Positions 19,458-26,903 of a DNA stretch of 64,000 nt are shown here, piece after piece. Each line of letters begins with the position of its first letter. Position 1 is the stretch's first letter. The translations under genes were made by a program, and so were the position numbers. The notes beneath the pieces were generated by a model. That model ran no database searches and was not told the origin of the DNA. It saw only the letters and a program-made list of their open reading frames with translations. This DNA comes from CAZTHM01 sp041946825 (GTDB lineage Bacteria; Acidobacteriota; Terriglobia; UBA7540): contig JBHGBD010000006.1 of NCBI GenBank assembly GCA_041946825.1, positions 1 to 64,000 on the forward strand, given 5' to 3'.

Positions 19458-19655
19458 TTATGAGCCGGCGGACCGAAACTTCACGGCAATCGAAGAGAAG
19501 ATATCGTTGATGCTTTTGGCGATTGCGCCCATGGAGGCCGTCGCCCCAAGCGCGATCAAAGCTGCGACGATGGCGTACTCAACCAAATCCTGCCCTGATT
19601 CGTCCGCGAGCAACTCCCTCCCTGCATCCCGCAACTGCGTGAGCCGCTTTCGCAT
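19458..19655 (-). CDS. Flp/Fap-type (type IVb) pilin
   Basis: A 65-residue pilin precursor. A basic N-terminus leads to ESGQDLVEYAIVAALIALGATA, written here as family blocks ESGQDLVEYA and IVAALIALGA: the conserved E-Y pair starts the hydrophobic assembly helix. Cleavage by a TadV-type prepilin peptidase would be expected N-terminal to it. GGAGG lies upstream of the ATG. No tad/cpa secretion genes are nearby, so it is an orphan pilin locus in this window. Confidence 0.88.
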   Translation of the reverse strand: MRKRLTQLRDAGRELLADESGQDLVEYAIVAALIALGATASMGAIAKSINDIFSSIAVKFRSAGS

Positions 19656-19736
19656 ATCGTTCCCCTCCGTCGCTGCCGGTTCGCACCGGCCCGTCGAAGA
19701 TGCTGCGCCAGTCTCAAACTTCCAGCACTGCGCTCA

Positions 19737-19765
19737 TCTATAGCAGAATCCCCACAATCGACCAA
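19737..19765 (-). promoter_or_regulatory. Candidate promoter of the pilin gene
   Basis: On the minus strand TTGGTC (19765-19760) and TATAGA (19742-19737) are 17 bases apart, about 80 bases upstream of the pilin start. Confidence 0.45.
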
Positions 19766-19859
19766 GGCACTTTCGGTCTATTTTCCATTCTCTAATTAGG
19801 CAGGGAGTGGACAGAGTTTTTGTCCGAAGAATCCAATACCAGAGGAGATTCTGAACCAG

Positions 19860-20777
19860 CTACGCGAGGCTGCTTCCCGCGCGAGAAGCAATCAGGTCGG
19901 AGTAAAGGTCCCCGAGTCGTTTCAGCATTTTGACCGCCGCGGGAAAGTTTCTCCGGTTGATGTGCTCGACATTCAACCCGATGGGCGGGGGGTCGGGCGG
20001 CAGGTTGTCGAAGACATCCATGAGGATCCGCTGTGCCATGTCCAGCGAGCGTTCGAAACAGGATTCGGTCGAGCCCGCTTCGCCGTGCAGGAGAAAGCGA
20101 TCGAGATTTTGCGGGATGTCGACGCCCAGCCAGCGCAAGAACTCCAGGTCGCGCGGGTGGCTGACCGGGGCAAAGCTGAGGAAAATCCTCGCCTCAACAC
20201 CGTTCAGGCGCTGGATCAGCCAGACGATGTCGTTCGAGTCGAACAGAACCTGCGATGTGAAGAAAGTAATTCCCGCCGAGTGTTTGTTGCGGATGCGATC
20301 AGACTCATTCGGGCGGCTGGGAAGCGTAATGCCGCCGAGAGAAATCGGCAGTCCCGCTGATTTCAACCGAGTTGCCGCTTCCCTCGGACCGGGGCCGGGA
20401 TATTGAATCTGTGCGGACTCGCCCCCGACGAGAATGACGTGCTGGATGCCGAACTCCTCGCAGGTCTCGCGGAACCAGCGCTCGGGCTCCGAATCGTGGA
20501 CCACCACGCGATTGATGACAATCTCAACCGAGGTTTCTTTGAGAATTCGAGCACCGAGTAGGCGAGGCTCCACCCGTTCCACAAAACGACGAACTCGTTC
20601 GGTGCCTCGAGCCTCATCGTGAATCTCGGGCAGGTTAATGGCGTCCACAAGGTCGCGGACCTTCCGGACCTCAGCCAGCGTAGCGTCGACGGCATCGGGC
20701 TTGCCCGCCGCCGGCGGCACAATCTCGAAAAAAGTCAGCGGGACAGACGGGTTGAGAAGCTTCTCCCTTAAATTCAC
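19860..20777 (-). CDS. MetF-like (methylenetetrahydrofolate reductase family) protein
   Basis: A 305-residue protein that looks like a divergent member of the MetF TIM-barrel family. It opens with a strand ending FFEIVPP (compare the FEFFPP-type start of MetF) and has an AINLPEI segment, HVILVGGES, and a GITFFTSQ strand near the middle, where MetF proteins have a Q-containing flavin or folate site. The family reduces 5,10-methylene-THF to methyl-THF with FAD. Similarity is partial, so the substrate is uncertain. It is divergent from the fucosidase and not next to metH. Confidence 0.6.
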   Translation of the reverse strand: MNLREKLLNPSVPLTFFEIVPPAAGKPDAVDATLAEVRKVRDLVDAINLPEIHDEARGTERVRRFVERVEPRLLGARILKETSVEIVINRVVVHDSEPERWFRETCEEFGIQHVILVGGESAQIQYPGPGPREAATRLKSAGLPISLGGITLPSRPNESDRIRNKHSAGITFFTSQVLFDSNDIVWLIQRLNGVEARIFLSFAPVSHPRDLEFLRWLGVDIPQNLDRFLLHGEAGSTESCFERSLDMAQRILMDVFDNLPPDPPPIGLNVEHINRRNFPAAVKMLKRLGDLYSDLIASRAGSSLA

Positions 20778-20952
20778 TCGGCGTCTCTCTCTTTGCTGCC
20801 CGAAGGCCGCGGCCCCACTCCTCTATCCAGCTTAGCCCCAAGACGAAGAAACCGCAATGCGCCGCGTACCGCCTTGCGAATAAGAATCTGCCTCGAATCA
20901 TGTTTCGTCGCGTGTTATGCTACGCGCTCAAAGCCCGGTTGCGAGGCGAGTC

Positions 20953-22254
20953 ATGACGCGAAAACGTGCCCTGATGGGACTCATCTTGACGCTCAGTATC
21001 ACCTGGCCGGCGGTTGCCGGAACTCCTGCACCGCGCGAGGAGACACCGCAGCAGAAGTGGTTTCGCAACGCCAAGTTCGGCATGTTCATTCACTGGGGCG
21101 TCTACAGCGTGCTCGGCGACGGCGAATGGGTGATGAACAACCGCAAGATGACCGTGGCCGAATACGAAAAGCTGCCGCCGCAATTCAATCCGACCGAATT
21201 CAACGCCGCCGAGTGGGTCGCTCTCGCGAAGGCGGCCGGGGTGCGATACATTACCATCACCAGTAAGCATCACGACGGCTTCGCGATGTTCGCCACCCAG
21301 CAGTCGGACTGGAACATCGTCGATCGGACGCCGTGGAAGAAGGACCCGCTCAAGATGCTTGCGGAAGAATGCCAAAAGCAGGGTATCAAGCTTTTCTTCT
21401 ACCATTCCCAACTCGACTGGCACCACCCCGACTATTATCCGCTCGGCAGGACGGGACACGCGTCGGGACGGCCGGAAGGTGGAAATTGGTACAAGTATCT
21501 CGATTACATGGACGCTCAACTCGCCGAACTGCTGACCAATTACGGCCCCATCGGCGGCATCTGGTTCGACGGCTGGTGGGACAAGCCCCAGGCCGATTGG
21601 CGGCTGGAGAAAACCTATAGTCTCATCCACCGCCTGCAACCGACAGCTCTGATCGGCAGCAACCACCACCAGAAGCCCTTCCCCGGCGAGGATTTCCAGA
21701 TGTTCGAAAAGGATTTGCCCGGGCACAGCACGCAGGACTTCAACAAGGAGTCGGAAGTTGGCTCGCTGCCGCTCGAGACCTGCGACACGATCAACCTGGC
21801 GTGGGGTTACAACAAAAATGATAAGAATTTCAAAAACACGAAAGAGCTGATCCATTATCTGGTCCGCGCCGCGGGCTACGACTCGAACTTCCTGCTCAAC
21901 GTTGGGCCGATGCCGAATGGCAAAATCCAGCCGGAATTCGTCGAGCGCTTGCAGGGCATCGGCGCCTGGCTCGAAAAGAATGGGGAGAGCATCTACGGCA
22001 CGCGCGGCGGGCCCATCACGCCGCGGCCGTGGGGCGTTACAACGCAAAAAGGGAACAGAATCTTCGTGCACATTCTCGACTGGCAGGACAGCGCGCTGCT
22101 TCTGCCCAAAATTCCGCACACAATCGCCGGCGCGTCCCTGCTCGGGTCGGGCGACAAGGTTGAAGTAATCACGGCTGATTATGGCACCGTGCTCAAGCTG
22201 CCCGCTTCAGCCAAAGATCCCGTGGATAATATCGTGGTTCTCGTAACGGAGTAG
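20953..22254 (+). CDS. Alpha-L-fucosidase, GH29
   Basis: A secreted glycosidase removing terminal alpha-L-fucose. A signal peptide (MTRKRALMG plus hydrophobic run ending PAVAG) precedes the catalytic TIM barrel. FGMFIHWGVYS, SKHHDGFAMF and YHSQLDWHHPDY are family blocks, and the nucleophile is Asp206 in IWFDGWW. The frame is open to 20917, but the ATG at 20953 gives a clean signal peptide with GAGGCGAG upstream, and a -10-like TATGCT at 20916 overlaps the outer start. A short beta domain ends the protein. Confidence 0.92.
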   Translation: MTRKRALMGLILTLSITWPAVAGTPAPREETPQQKWFRNAKFGMFIHWGVYSVLGDGEWVMNNRKMTVAEYEKLPPQFNPTEFNAAEWVALAKAAGVRYITITSKHHDGFAMFATQQSDWNIVDRTPWKKDPLKMLAEECQKQGIKLFFYHSQLDWHHPDYYPLGRTGHASGRPEGGNWYKYLDYMDAQLAELLTNYGPIGGIWFDGWWDKPQADWRLEKTYSLIHRLQPTALIGSNHHQKPFPGEDFQMFEKDLPGHSTQDFNKESEVGSLPLETCDTINLAWGYNKNDKNFKNTKELIHYLVRAAGYDSNFLLNVGPMPNGKIQPEFVERLQGIGAWLEKNGESIYGTRGGPITPRPWGVTTQKGNRIFVHILDWQDSALLLPKIPHTIAGASLLGSGDKVEVITADYGTVLKLPASAKDPVDNIVVLVTE

Positions 22255-22291
22255 ATTGGCTCGTTGATTCTTCTTTATGGGGAGGTGACCC

Positions 22292-22735
22292 GTGTTCAAG
22301 GAATTCAAAGAGTTCGCAATGCGGGGAAGCGTTCTGGACATGGCAGTGGGAATTATCATCGGCGCTGCGTTTGGAAAAATCGTAACCTCGTTTGTGGAAG
22401 ACATCCTGATGCCCCCACTGGGATTACTTCTGGGCAGGGTGGATTTCTCCAGCCTCTTCGTCAACCTCTCAGGACAAGATTATGCGTCACTGACGGCCGC
22501 AAAAGCGGCAGGCGCTGCGACGATTAACTACGGATTGTTTATCAACACAGTCCTGAATTTTCTAATCGTGGCGTTTGCTATTTTCCTCCTCATTCGCCAG
22601 GTTAATCGGCTGAAACGCGAGCCCGCGCCGGTGCCAGCGGCCCCGACGACGCGCGATTGCCCGTATTGCCTCTCGACCATTCCGCTCAAGGCGACGCGTT
22701 GTGCGCATTGCACGGCGGAACTGAAGGCTGCGTAA
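22292..22735 (+). CDS. mscL: Large-conductance mechanosensitive channel with C-terminal zinc ribbon
   Basis: A 147-residue channel that opens under membrane tension to release solutes after osmotic downshock. The N-terminal amphipathic helix FKEFKEFAMRG is followed by TM1 (VLDMAVGIIIGAAFGKI), a periplasmic loop and TM2 (about 80-101). Instead of the usual charged C-terminal bundle, there is a proline/alanine linker and CPYC...CAHC (Cys123, 126, 137, 140), a likely zinc ribbon. The start is GTG after GGGGAGGTG. Confidence 0.94.
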   Translation: MFKEFKEFAMRGSVLDMAVGIIIGAAFGKIVTSFVEDILMPPLGLLLGRVDFSSLFVNLSGQDYASLTAAKAAGAATINYGLFINTVLNFLIVAFAIFLLIRQVNRLKREPAPVPAAPTTRDCPYCLSTIPLKATRCAHCTAELKAA

Positions 22736-22742
22736 CCATCGG

Positions 22743-22758
22743 CGCCCCGGATGGGGCG
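22743..22758. terminator. GC hairpin between convergent mscL and udg
   Basis: CGCCCC and GGGGCG pair around a 4-base loop in the 42-base convergent spacer. There is no T-run on either strand, so it is at best a weak or Rho-assisted terminator. Confidence 0.35.
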
Positions 22759-22777
22759 GGAGCCCAGGCAGGTCCCT

Positions 22778-23644
22778 CTAGCGCGAAGATTTCAGGAAGT
22801 CGCGAATTGTCTCGAAGTCCGCGCGCAAGATTTTCTCTTCTCGCGGATTGCGCAGAATATAGGCAGGGTGGTAAGCAACGAAGGCCTTGGTTCCGGCATA
22901 ATCAAAGAACTGACCTCTAACTCTAGTAATACCTTCTTTGATGCCGAGGAGCGTCTTCATGGCCGGTGCTCCCAGGCAGCAAATCAACCGAGGCTTGATC
23001 GCTTCCAGTTGGCGGAACAAGAAGGGCGAGCAGGCATCAACTTCGTCCTTCTCCGGCGTGCGGTTCCCGGGCGGGCGGCATTTGACGATATTGCAGATAT
23101 AAACCTCTTCGCGTTTCATCCCCACAAACTGGATCATGCGATTCAGAAGCTGTCCCGCGCGACCGACGAACGGCAAGCCCTGTTCGTCTTCGTCGGCGCC
23201 CGGACCTTCGCCAACGAAAACCAGTTCCGCGTGGGGGTTTCCCTGGCCAAAGACAATCGTCTTGCGCCCGCCCGCCAATTTGCATCGATGGCAATCGCCC
23301 AAATCAGCGCGAATCTGCTCGAGGGTTTCGGGCCCACGAACGGGTGGCGGCGCTTCGAAAAGGCTCATTGAGAGTGGCGGCGGAACGATGGGGGATCGGG
23401 ACTCGGGACTCGGGACTCGGGGTTCGGGATTCAATGGTCGCGATTTGCGCGAATCCGGCAAGGCCTTAGGAACCTTGCCGGAGTCACTTGCTCTTTGAAT
23501 TTCGAGCTTCGAGTTTCGAGTTTCGACTATCCGATTTTGAATTTCGGCCCGCTCACCCGGCGCGCGGCGATAGAAATCCTCAATCCCCAGGTCGCGGTAG
23601 TATTCGAGCCAGGCGGCAATCTGTTGGCGTAAGGCGTCGTCCAT
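22778..23644 (-). CDS. Uracil-DNA glycosylase, family 4 (Fe-S)
   Basis: Removes uracil from DNA to start base excision repair. Cysteines in DCHRCKL and in YICNIVKC...ACSPF would bind the 4Fe-4S cluster of family 4. The active-site block is GEGPGADEDEQGLPFVG and the C-terminal block HPAYILRNP. At 288 residues it is long for the family. The extra length lies between the N-terminal helix (to about residue 30) and the core (from about residue 100) and contains two in-frame heptamer DNA repeats. It converges with mscL and follows coaBC. Confidence 0.92.
   Translation of the reverse strand: MDDALRQQIAAWLEYYRDLGIEDFYRRAPGERAEIQNRIVETRNSKLEIQRASDSGKVPKALPDSRKSRPLNPEPRVPSPESRSPIVPPPLSMSLFEAPPPVRGPETLEQIRADLGDCHRCKLAGGRKTIVFGQGNPHAELVFVGEGPGADEDEQGLPFVGRAGQLLNRMIQFVGMKREEVYICNIVKCRPPGNRTPEKDEVDACSPFLFRQLEAIKPRLICCLGAPAMKTLLGIKEGITRVRGQFFDYAGTKAFVAYHPAYILRNPREEKILRADFETIRDFLKSSR
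23394..23435. repeat. In-frame heptamer repeat in udg (ACTCGGG)
   Basis: Units GATCGGG, ACTCGGG three times, GTTCGGG and ATTCAAT. Translated on the minus strand it gives a 7-residue period (NPEPRVP, SPESRSP). Confidence 0.88.
23494..23549. repeat. In-frame heptamer repeat in udg (TTCGAGT)
   Basis: Eight units (TTTGAAT, TTCGAGC, TTCGAGT twice, TTCGACT, ATCCGAT, TTTGAAT, TTCGGCC) encode IQNRIVE and TRNSKLE on the minus strand. Confidence 0.88.
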
Positions 23645-23660
23645 GGTCGAAAGACTATAG

Positions 23661-23688
23661 GGGACAGGTCACAGGGAACAGTAAAACC
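23661..23688. repeat. Heptamer repeat between udg and coaBC
   Basis: Units GGGACAG, GTCACAG, GGAACAG and TAAAACC, the same family as 24914-24955 on the other side of coaBC. Confidence 0.65.
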
Positions 23689-23710
23689 GAGCTACTCCTA
23701 AGATCCCATC

Positions 23711-24913
23711 TCAACGCTTCTTTAGTGTAACGACCTCGTCGAGGATGCGGTTAGCCACATCGAGTTTCGGCATTTTCTCCAGCAGCTTTTCTCGACCGTC
23801 GGGAAACAGCAGTGTGACGATGTTCGTATCGACGTCGAATCCCGCGCCTTCTTGCGTGACGTCATTCGCAACCATCAAGTCGAGGCGCTTGGAGCGCAGC
23901 TTTTTCGCGGCGTTTTCGAGCACGTGATCCGTCTCGGCGGCGAAGCCAATCACGAATTGATTGGGCCGACGGCGTTTGGCGATTTCGGCCAAGATATCGC
24001 GCGTGGGTTTGAGCTTTAGTTTCGGAGCGCCTGCCGCGCGCTTAATCTTCGTGCGTTCAGGCTTCTCTGCCCGAAAATCCGCGACGGCGGCCGCCATCAC
24101 CACCACACTAGCCTTGGGCAGATGGCCGAGAACACATTCCGCCATTTCCTCCGCAGTGCGGACTCGATCGATGTGGACTCCGCTGGGAGCTTCAAGACTG
24201 GTCGGGCCACTCACCATGATGACTTCGGCGCCGCGCCGCCGACCTGCTTCGGCAAAAGCATAACCCATCTTCCCCGACGACCGGTTGCTCAGATAGCGAA
24301 CGGCATCGAGCGGCTCTTCTGTTGGGCCCGCGGTCACGAGCAGCGTCTCACCCTTCAAATCCTCACGCAGCCCCAGCGCCTCGAATACCGTCGTGGCAAT
24401 GGACGCGACCGAAGCGAGCCTTCCCGCCCCGGTCATGCCGCAGGCGAGGTAGCCTTCATCGGGTTCGACGACGATGACGCCGCGGGAGCGCAGCGTCGTC
24501 ACATTCTGTTGCGTCGTCGCGTGTTCCCACATATTGACGTTCATGGCCGGCGCGACGATCAGTGGAGCTTGGGTAGCGAGGGCGAGTGTCGTCAAGAAAT
24601 CGTCGGCGATTCCGTGCGCGAGCTTGGCCAGTACGTTGGCCGTCGCCGGCGCGATGACCAGCGCGTCAATCGACTGCGCGACCGCGATGTGCTCGATGGC
24701 GCTTTCGACGTTCGCTTCGCCGCCTGCCTCGCCGAACATGCCGGTAATAACCTTGCGCCCCGAAAGTGCTGCAAAGGTGAGAGGAGCGACGAACTCGCAG
24801 GCGTTGCGAGTCATCACCACCTGAACTTCAAGCCCTTTGTCCTGGAGCACACGAAGCACTTCCGCCGCCTTATACGCGGCGATACCGCCCGAGACTCCGA
24901 GGGCTACTCGCAT
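23711..24913 (-). CDS. coaBC: Bifunctional phosphopantothenoylcysteine decarboxylase/synthase
   Basis: Coenzyme A biosynthesis: the CoaB part couples cysteine to 4'-phosphopantothenate and the CoaC part decarboxylates the product using FMN. CoaC (about 1-180) shows GVSGGIAAYKAAE, PAMNVNMW and the lid block ACGMTGAGR with the active-site cysteine. CoaB (about 185-400) begins at LLVTAGPTEEPLD and includes NRSSGKMGYA. Length of 400 residues is typical. Placement near gmk and rpoZ is a common bacterial arrangement. Confidence 0.96.
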   Translation of the reverse strand: MRVALGVSGGIAAYKAAEVLRVLQDKGLEVQVVMTRNACEFVAPLTFAALSGRKVITGMFGEAGGEANVESAIEHIAVAQSIDALVIAPATANVLAKLAHGIADDFLTTLALATQAPLIVAPAMNVNMWEHATTQQNVTTLRSRGVIVVEPDEGYLACGMTGAGRLASVASIATTVFEALGLREDLKGETLLVTAGPTEEPLDAVRYLSNRSSGKMGYAFAEAGRRRGAEVIMVSGPTSLEAPSGVHIDRVRTAEEMAECVLGHLPKASVVVMAAAVADFRAEKPERTKIKRAAGAPKLKLKPTRDILAEIAKRRRPNQFVIGFAAETDHVLENAAKKLRSKRLDLMVANDVTQEGAGFDVDTNIVTLLFPDGREKLLEKMPKLDVANRILDEVVTLKKR

Positions 24914-24955
24914 GATCAGGTTACAGGGAACAGGTGACAGATGACAGGTTGGGGA
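24914..24955. repeat. Heptamer repeat at the coaBC start
   Basis: Units GATCAGG, TTACAGG, GAACAGG, TGACAGA, TGACAGG and TTGGGGA begin on the base after the complement of the coaBC ATG, so they occupy its ribosome-binding region. Confidence 0.8.
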
Positions 24956-25008
24956 TACGGAACAAATTGTAAATATCCACGCGCTTGGTCATGGCGGCTC
25001 GGTACTGC

Positions 25009-25036
25009 AACCTGTTCCCTGTCACCTATTCCCTCA
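25009..25036. repeat. Heptamer repeat downstream of rpoZ
   Basis: AACCTGT, TCCCTGT, CACCTAT and TCCCTCA are in inverted orientation to the 24914-24955 block. The two could form a stem across the rpoZ-coaBC spacer. Confidence 0.7.
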
Positions 25037-25042
25037 GCGTTC

Positions 25043-25264
25043 TTACTTCGCTGTCTTCTTCTTGGCTTTCTCGCCGTTGTTCCCAACGGGTTCGAGAACT
25101 TCAAAGGGCACGTGTCCGGCCTCGACTTCCATCTGCGCGACCTTCGTCACTTTCTTGGTCGGGGTCTGGACCAAGGGCTTGGCCCCAGCTTGAAGCTGGC
25201 GCGCGCGCTTGGCCGCTACCAGAATAAAGCGGAACTTGCTGTCAATTCCTTGCGGTACGTTCAT
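25043..25264 (-). CDS. rpoZ: RNA polymerase omega subunit
   Basis: A 73-residue protein with the omega core (SKFRFILVAAKRARQL, then a basic lysine-rich segment), which helps assemble the beta' subunit. The longest frame starts at 25291, but the ATG at 25264 has GGAGGA seven bases upstream, formed by the last codons of gmk. Spacing to the gmk stop is five bases, so translation is probably coupled. The tail KAKKKTAK is basic. Omega in this position next to gmk is usual. Confidence 0.9.
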   Translation of the reverse strand: MNVPQGIDSKFRFILVAAKRARQLQAGAKPLVQTPTKKVTKVAQMEVEAGHVPFEVLEPVGNNGEKAKKKTAK

Positions 25265-25269
25265 TCGGA

Positions 25270-25908
25270 TTATCCTCCAAAAGTTCTGCAAATCTCCCGG
25301 GCGCGTTTCTGCTGGACCGACCGGCGGCAGCGCGCCGCTTCCACTACGGCCCGCAGCGCCTTGACGGCCTCGGGCAGCCGGTCGTTCACCACCAGGTAGT
25401 CGTATTCCTTCCAGTGCCGGATTTCGCGGCGGGCGTTATTCAACCGCCTTCGAATCACCTCCGGTGCGTCGGAGCGGCGATGGCGCAGCCGCCGCGCCAG
25501 TTCCCGGTAAGAAGGCGGCAACACGAAGATGCTGACCGCTTCCGGGATCCGCCGGCGCACCTGCGCATGGCCCTGGACATCAATATCGAGAAGGATGTCC
25601 TTCCCCGCACCCTGCGCGGCGCGTAATTGCTGGCGAGCCGTGCCGTAGAAGTGGCCGAACACGTCGGCCCATTCCACGAATTCGCCTGCTGCCAGCAGGC
25701 GGCGGAACTTCTCCGGTCTCACAAAAAAGTAGTCGCGACCGTTCTTCTCGCCGGCCCGGCGCGGGCGCGTCGTGTAGGACACCGAGAACTTCAGCCCGGG
25801 TACTGCCGCCAGCAGCCGCTTCACAAGGGTTGATTTCCCCGTCCCCGAAGGCGCGGAGATAACGATGATGCTTCCCCGGACGCTCCCGCGTCGCTTGGTT
25901 TCCGCCAT
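25270..25908 (-). CDS. gmk: Guanylate kinase
   Basis: Converts GMP to GDP with ATP. It has 212 residues, P-loop SAPSGTGKST near residues 18-27, then the GMP-binding run SYTTRPRR...GRDYFF and DIDVQGHAQVRR. The basic C-terminus is slightly longer than in E. coli. It lies between yicC and rpoZ with two and five base gaps. Confidence 0.95.
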   Translation of the reverse strand: MAETKRRGSVRGSIIVISAPSGTGKSTLVKRLLAAVPGLKFSVSYTTRPRRAGEKNGRDYFFVRPEKFRRLLAAGEFVEWADVFGHFYGTARQQLRAAQGAGKDILLDIDVQGHAQVRRRIPEAVSIFVLPPSYRELARRLRHRRSDAPEVIRRRLNNARREIRHWKEYDYLVVNDRLPEAVKALRAVVEAARCRRSVQQKRAREICRTFGG

Positions 25909-25910
25909 GG

Positions 25911-26807
25911 TTATTCGATGTTCTGAGCCTGCTCGCGCAGCTTCTCGATCTCCGTCTTCATCTCGATCGCCTGGCGAGTGATCTCCAACCCGACCTCCGG
26001 GACGTCGGTGGTCTTCGAGAGGAGCGTGTTAGCCTCGCGATTCATTTCCTGTAGAAGGAAATCGAGCTTCTTCCCCACTTCGGCGCTCTCCGCCAGCAGG
26101 CGTTCGATCTGGTCCAGGTGGCTGCCAAAACGTGTCAACTCTTCCGCGATGTCTGACCGTGATGCGAGGAAGGCCACTTCCTGTGCCAGGCGCGAGCGGT
26201 CGACCTCAACGCCCCCCAGAATCTCCTGCAGCCGCTTTTCGACGCGGCGACGGTAGAGCGCAGGCATTTCTTGGGCGAGTTTGTCCACGCTTGCCGAGAG
26301 TTCCCCAAGTCGTGTAAGCCGGTTGCGGACATCTCGTTCCAAGGCCTCCCCTTCGCGGGCGCGCATCTCGTTCAAACGCCCGAGAGCCTGCTGTGCAACG
26401 CGTTCCAGGACGGCGCGCAAACGGTCGATTTCCTGCGAAGAGAATTCACCGTTTACGCTGGCGACCATCCCGGGAGTTCGCAGCAACGCGACCAGGTCAG
26501 GCTCGGAGGCAAATCCAAACTCCTGACGCACTTTCTCGAGCGCCGACAGATAGGCGCCCAGCAATTTTCGATCAAGCTGCAATTCCGTCGTTCCTGCTCT
26601 CTCCAAGGTAACCTGCACCTCCACGTGTCCGCGCGTCACGTGGCTCTTGATGGCATTCCGCATCGGCGGCTCAAGCGGTTCCAATCCGAAGGGGAGCCTT
26701 ATCTGCAGGTCGAGAAAGCGATGGTTGGTGCTCTTAATGCTGACCGCGAGCGTGAAATCGCCCTCTTCGGTCCGAACCTTGCTGTAGCCTGTCATGCTGC
26801 GAATCAT
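25911..26807 (-). CDS. YicC/YloC-family endoribonuclease
   Basis: A 298-residue family member. It starts MIRSMTGYSK, with STNHRFLDLQIRLP and a C-terminal block FLLQEMNREANTLLSKT, the most conserved part of the family. E. coli YicC has been described as an endoribonuclease acting on small RNAs. Conserved yicC-gmk-rpoZ order supports the call. The middle is predicted coiled coil. Confidence 0.92.
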   Translation of the reverse strand: MIRSMTGYSKVRTEEGDFTLAVSIKSTNHRFLDLQIRLPFGLEPLEPPMRNAIKSHVTRGHVEVQVTLERAGTTELQLDRKLLGAYLSALEKVRQEFGFASEPDLVALLRTPGMVASVNGEFSSQEIDRLRAVLERVAQQALGRLNEMRAREGEALERDVRNRLTRLGELSASVDKLAQEMPALYRRRVEKRLQEILGGVEVDRSRLAQEVAFLASRSDIAEELTRFGSHLDQIERLLAESAEVGKKLDFLLQEMNREANTLLSKTTDVPEVGLEITRQAIEMKTEIEKLREQAQNIE

Positions 26808-26810
26808 TGT

Positions 26811-26852
26811 TCAGTTGCCAGTAGCTTTCAGCTATCAGCCTTCAGCAGTCAG
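26811..26852. repeat. Heptamer repeat upstream of yicC
   Basis: Units TCAGTTG, CCAGTAG, CTTTCAG, CTATCAG, CCTTCAG and CAGTCAG. Two GCCTTCT-like units follow near 26890. Confidence 0.8.
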
Positions 26853-26903
26853 CCCCGTTTACACTCGAAAGCGCTCCTTGAAGGGAGACTGCCTTCTGCC
26901 TTC

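Noticed and set aside
20920..22119. 399-codon minus-strand frame opposite the fucosidase
   Set aside because: Antisense to a GH29 gene with signal peptide and catalytic motif.
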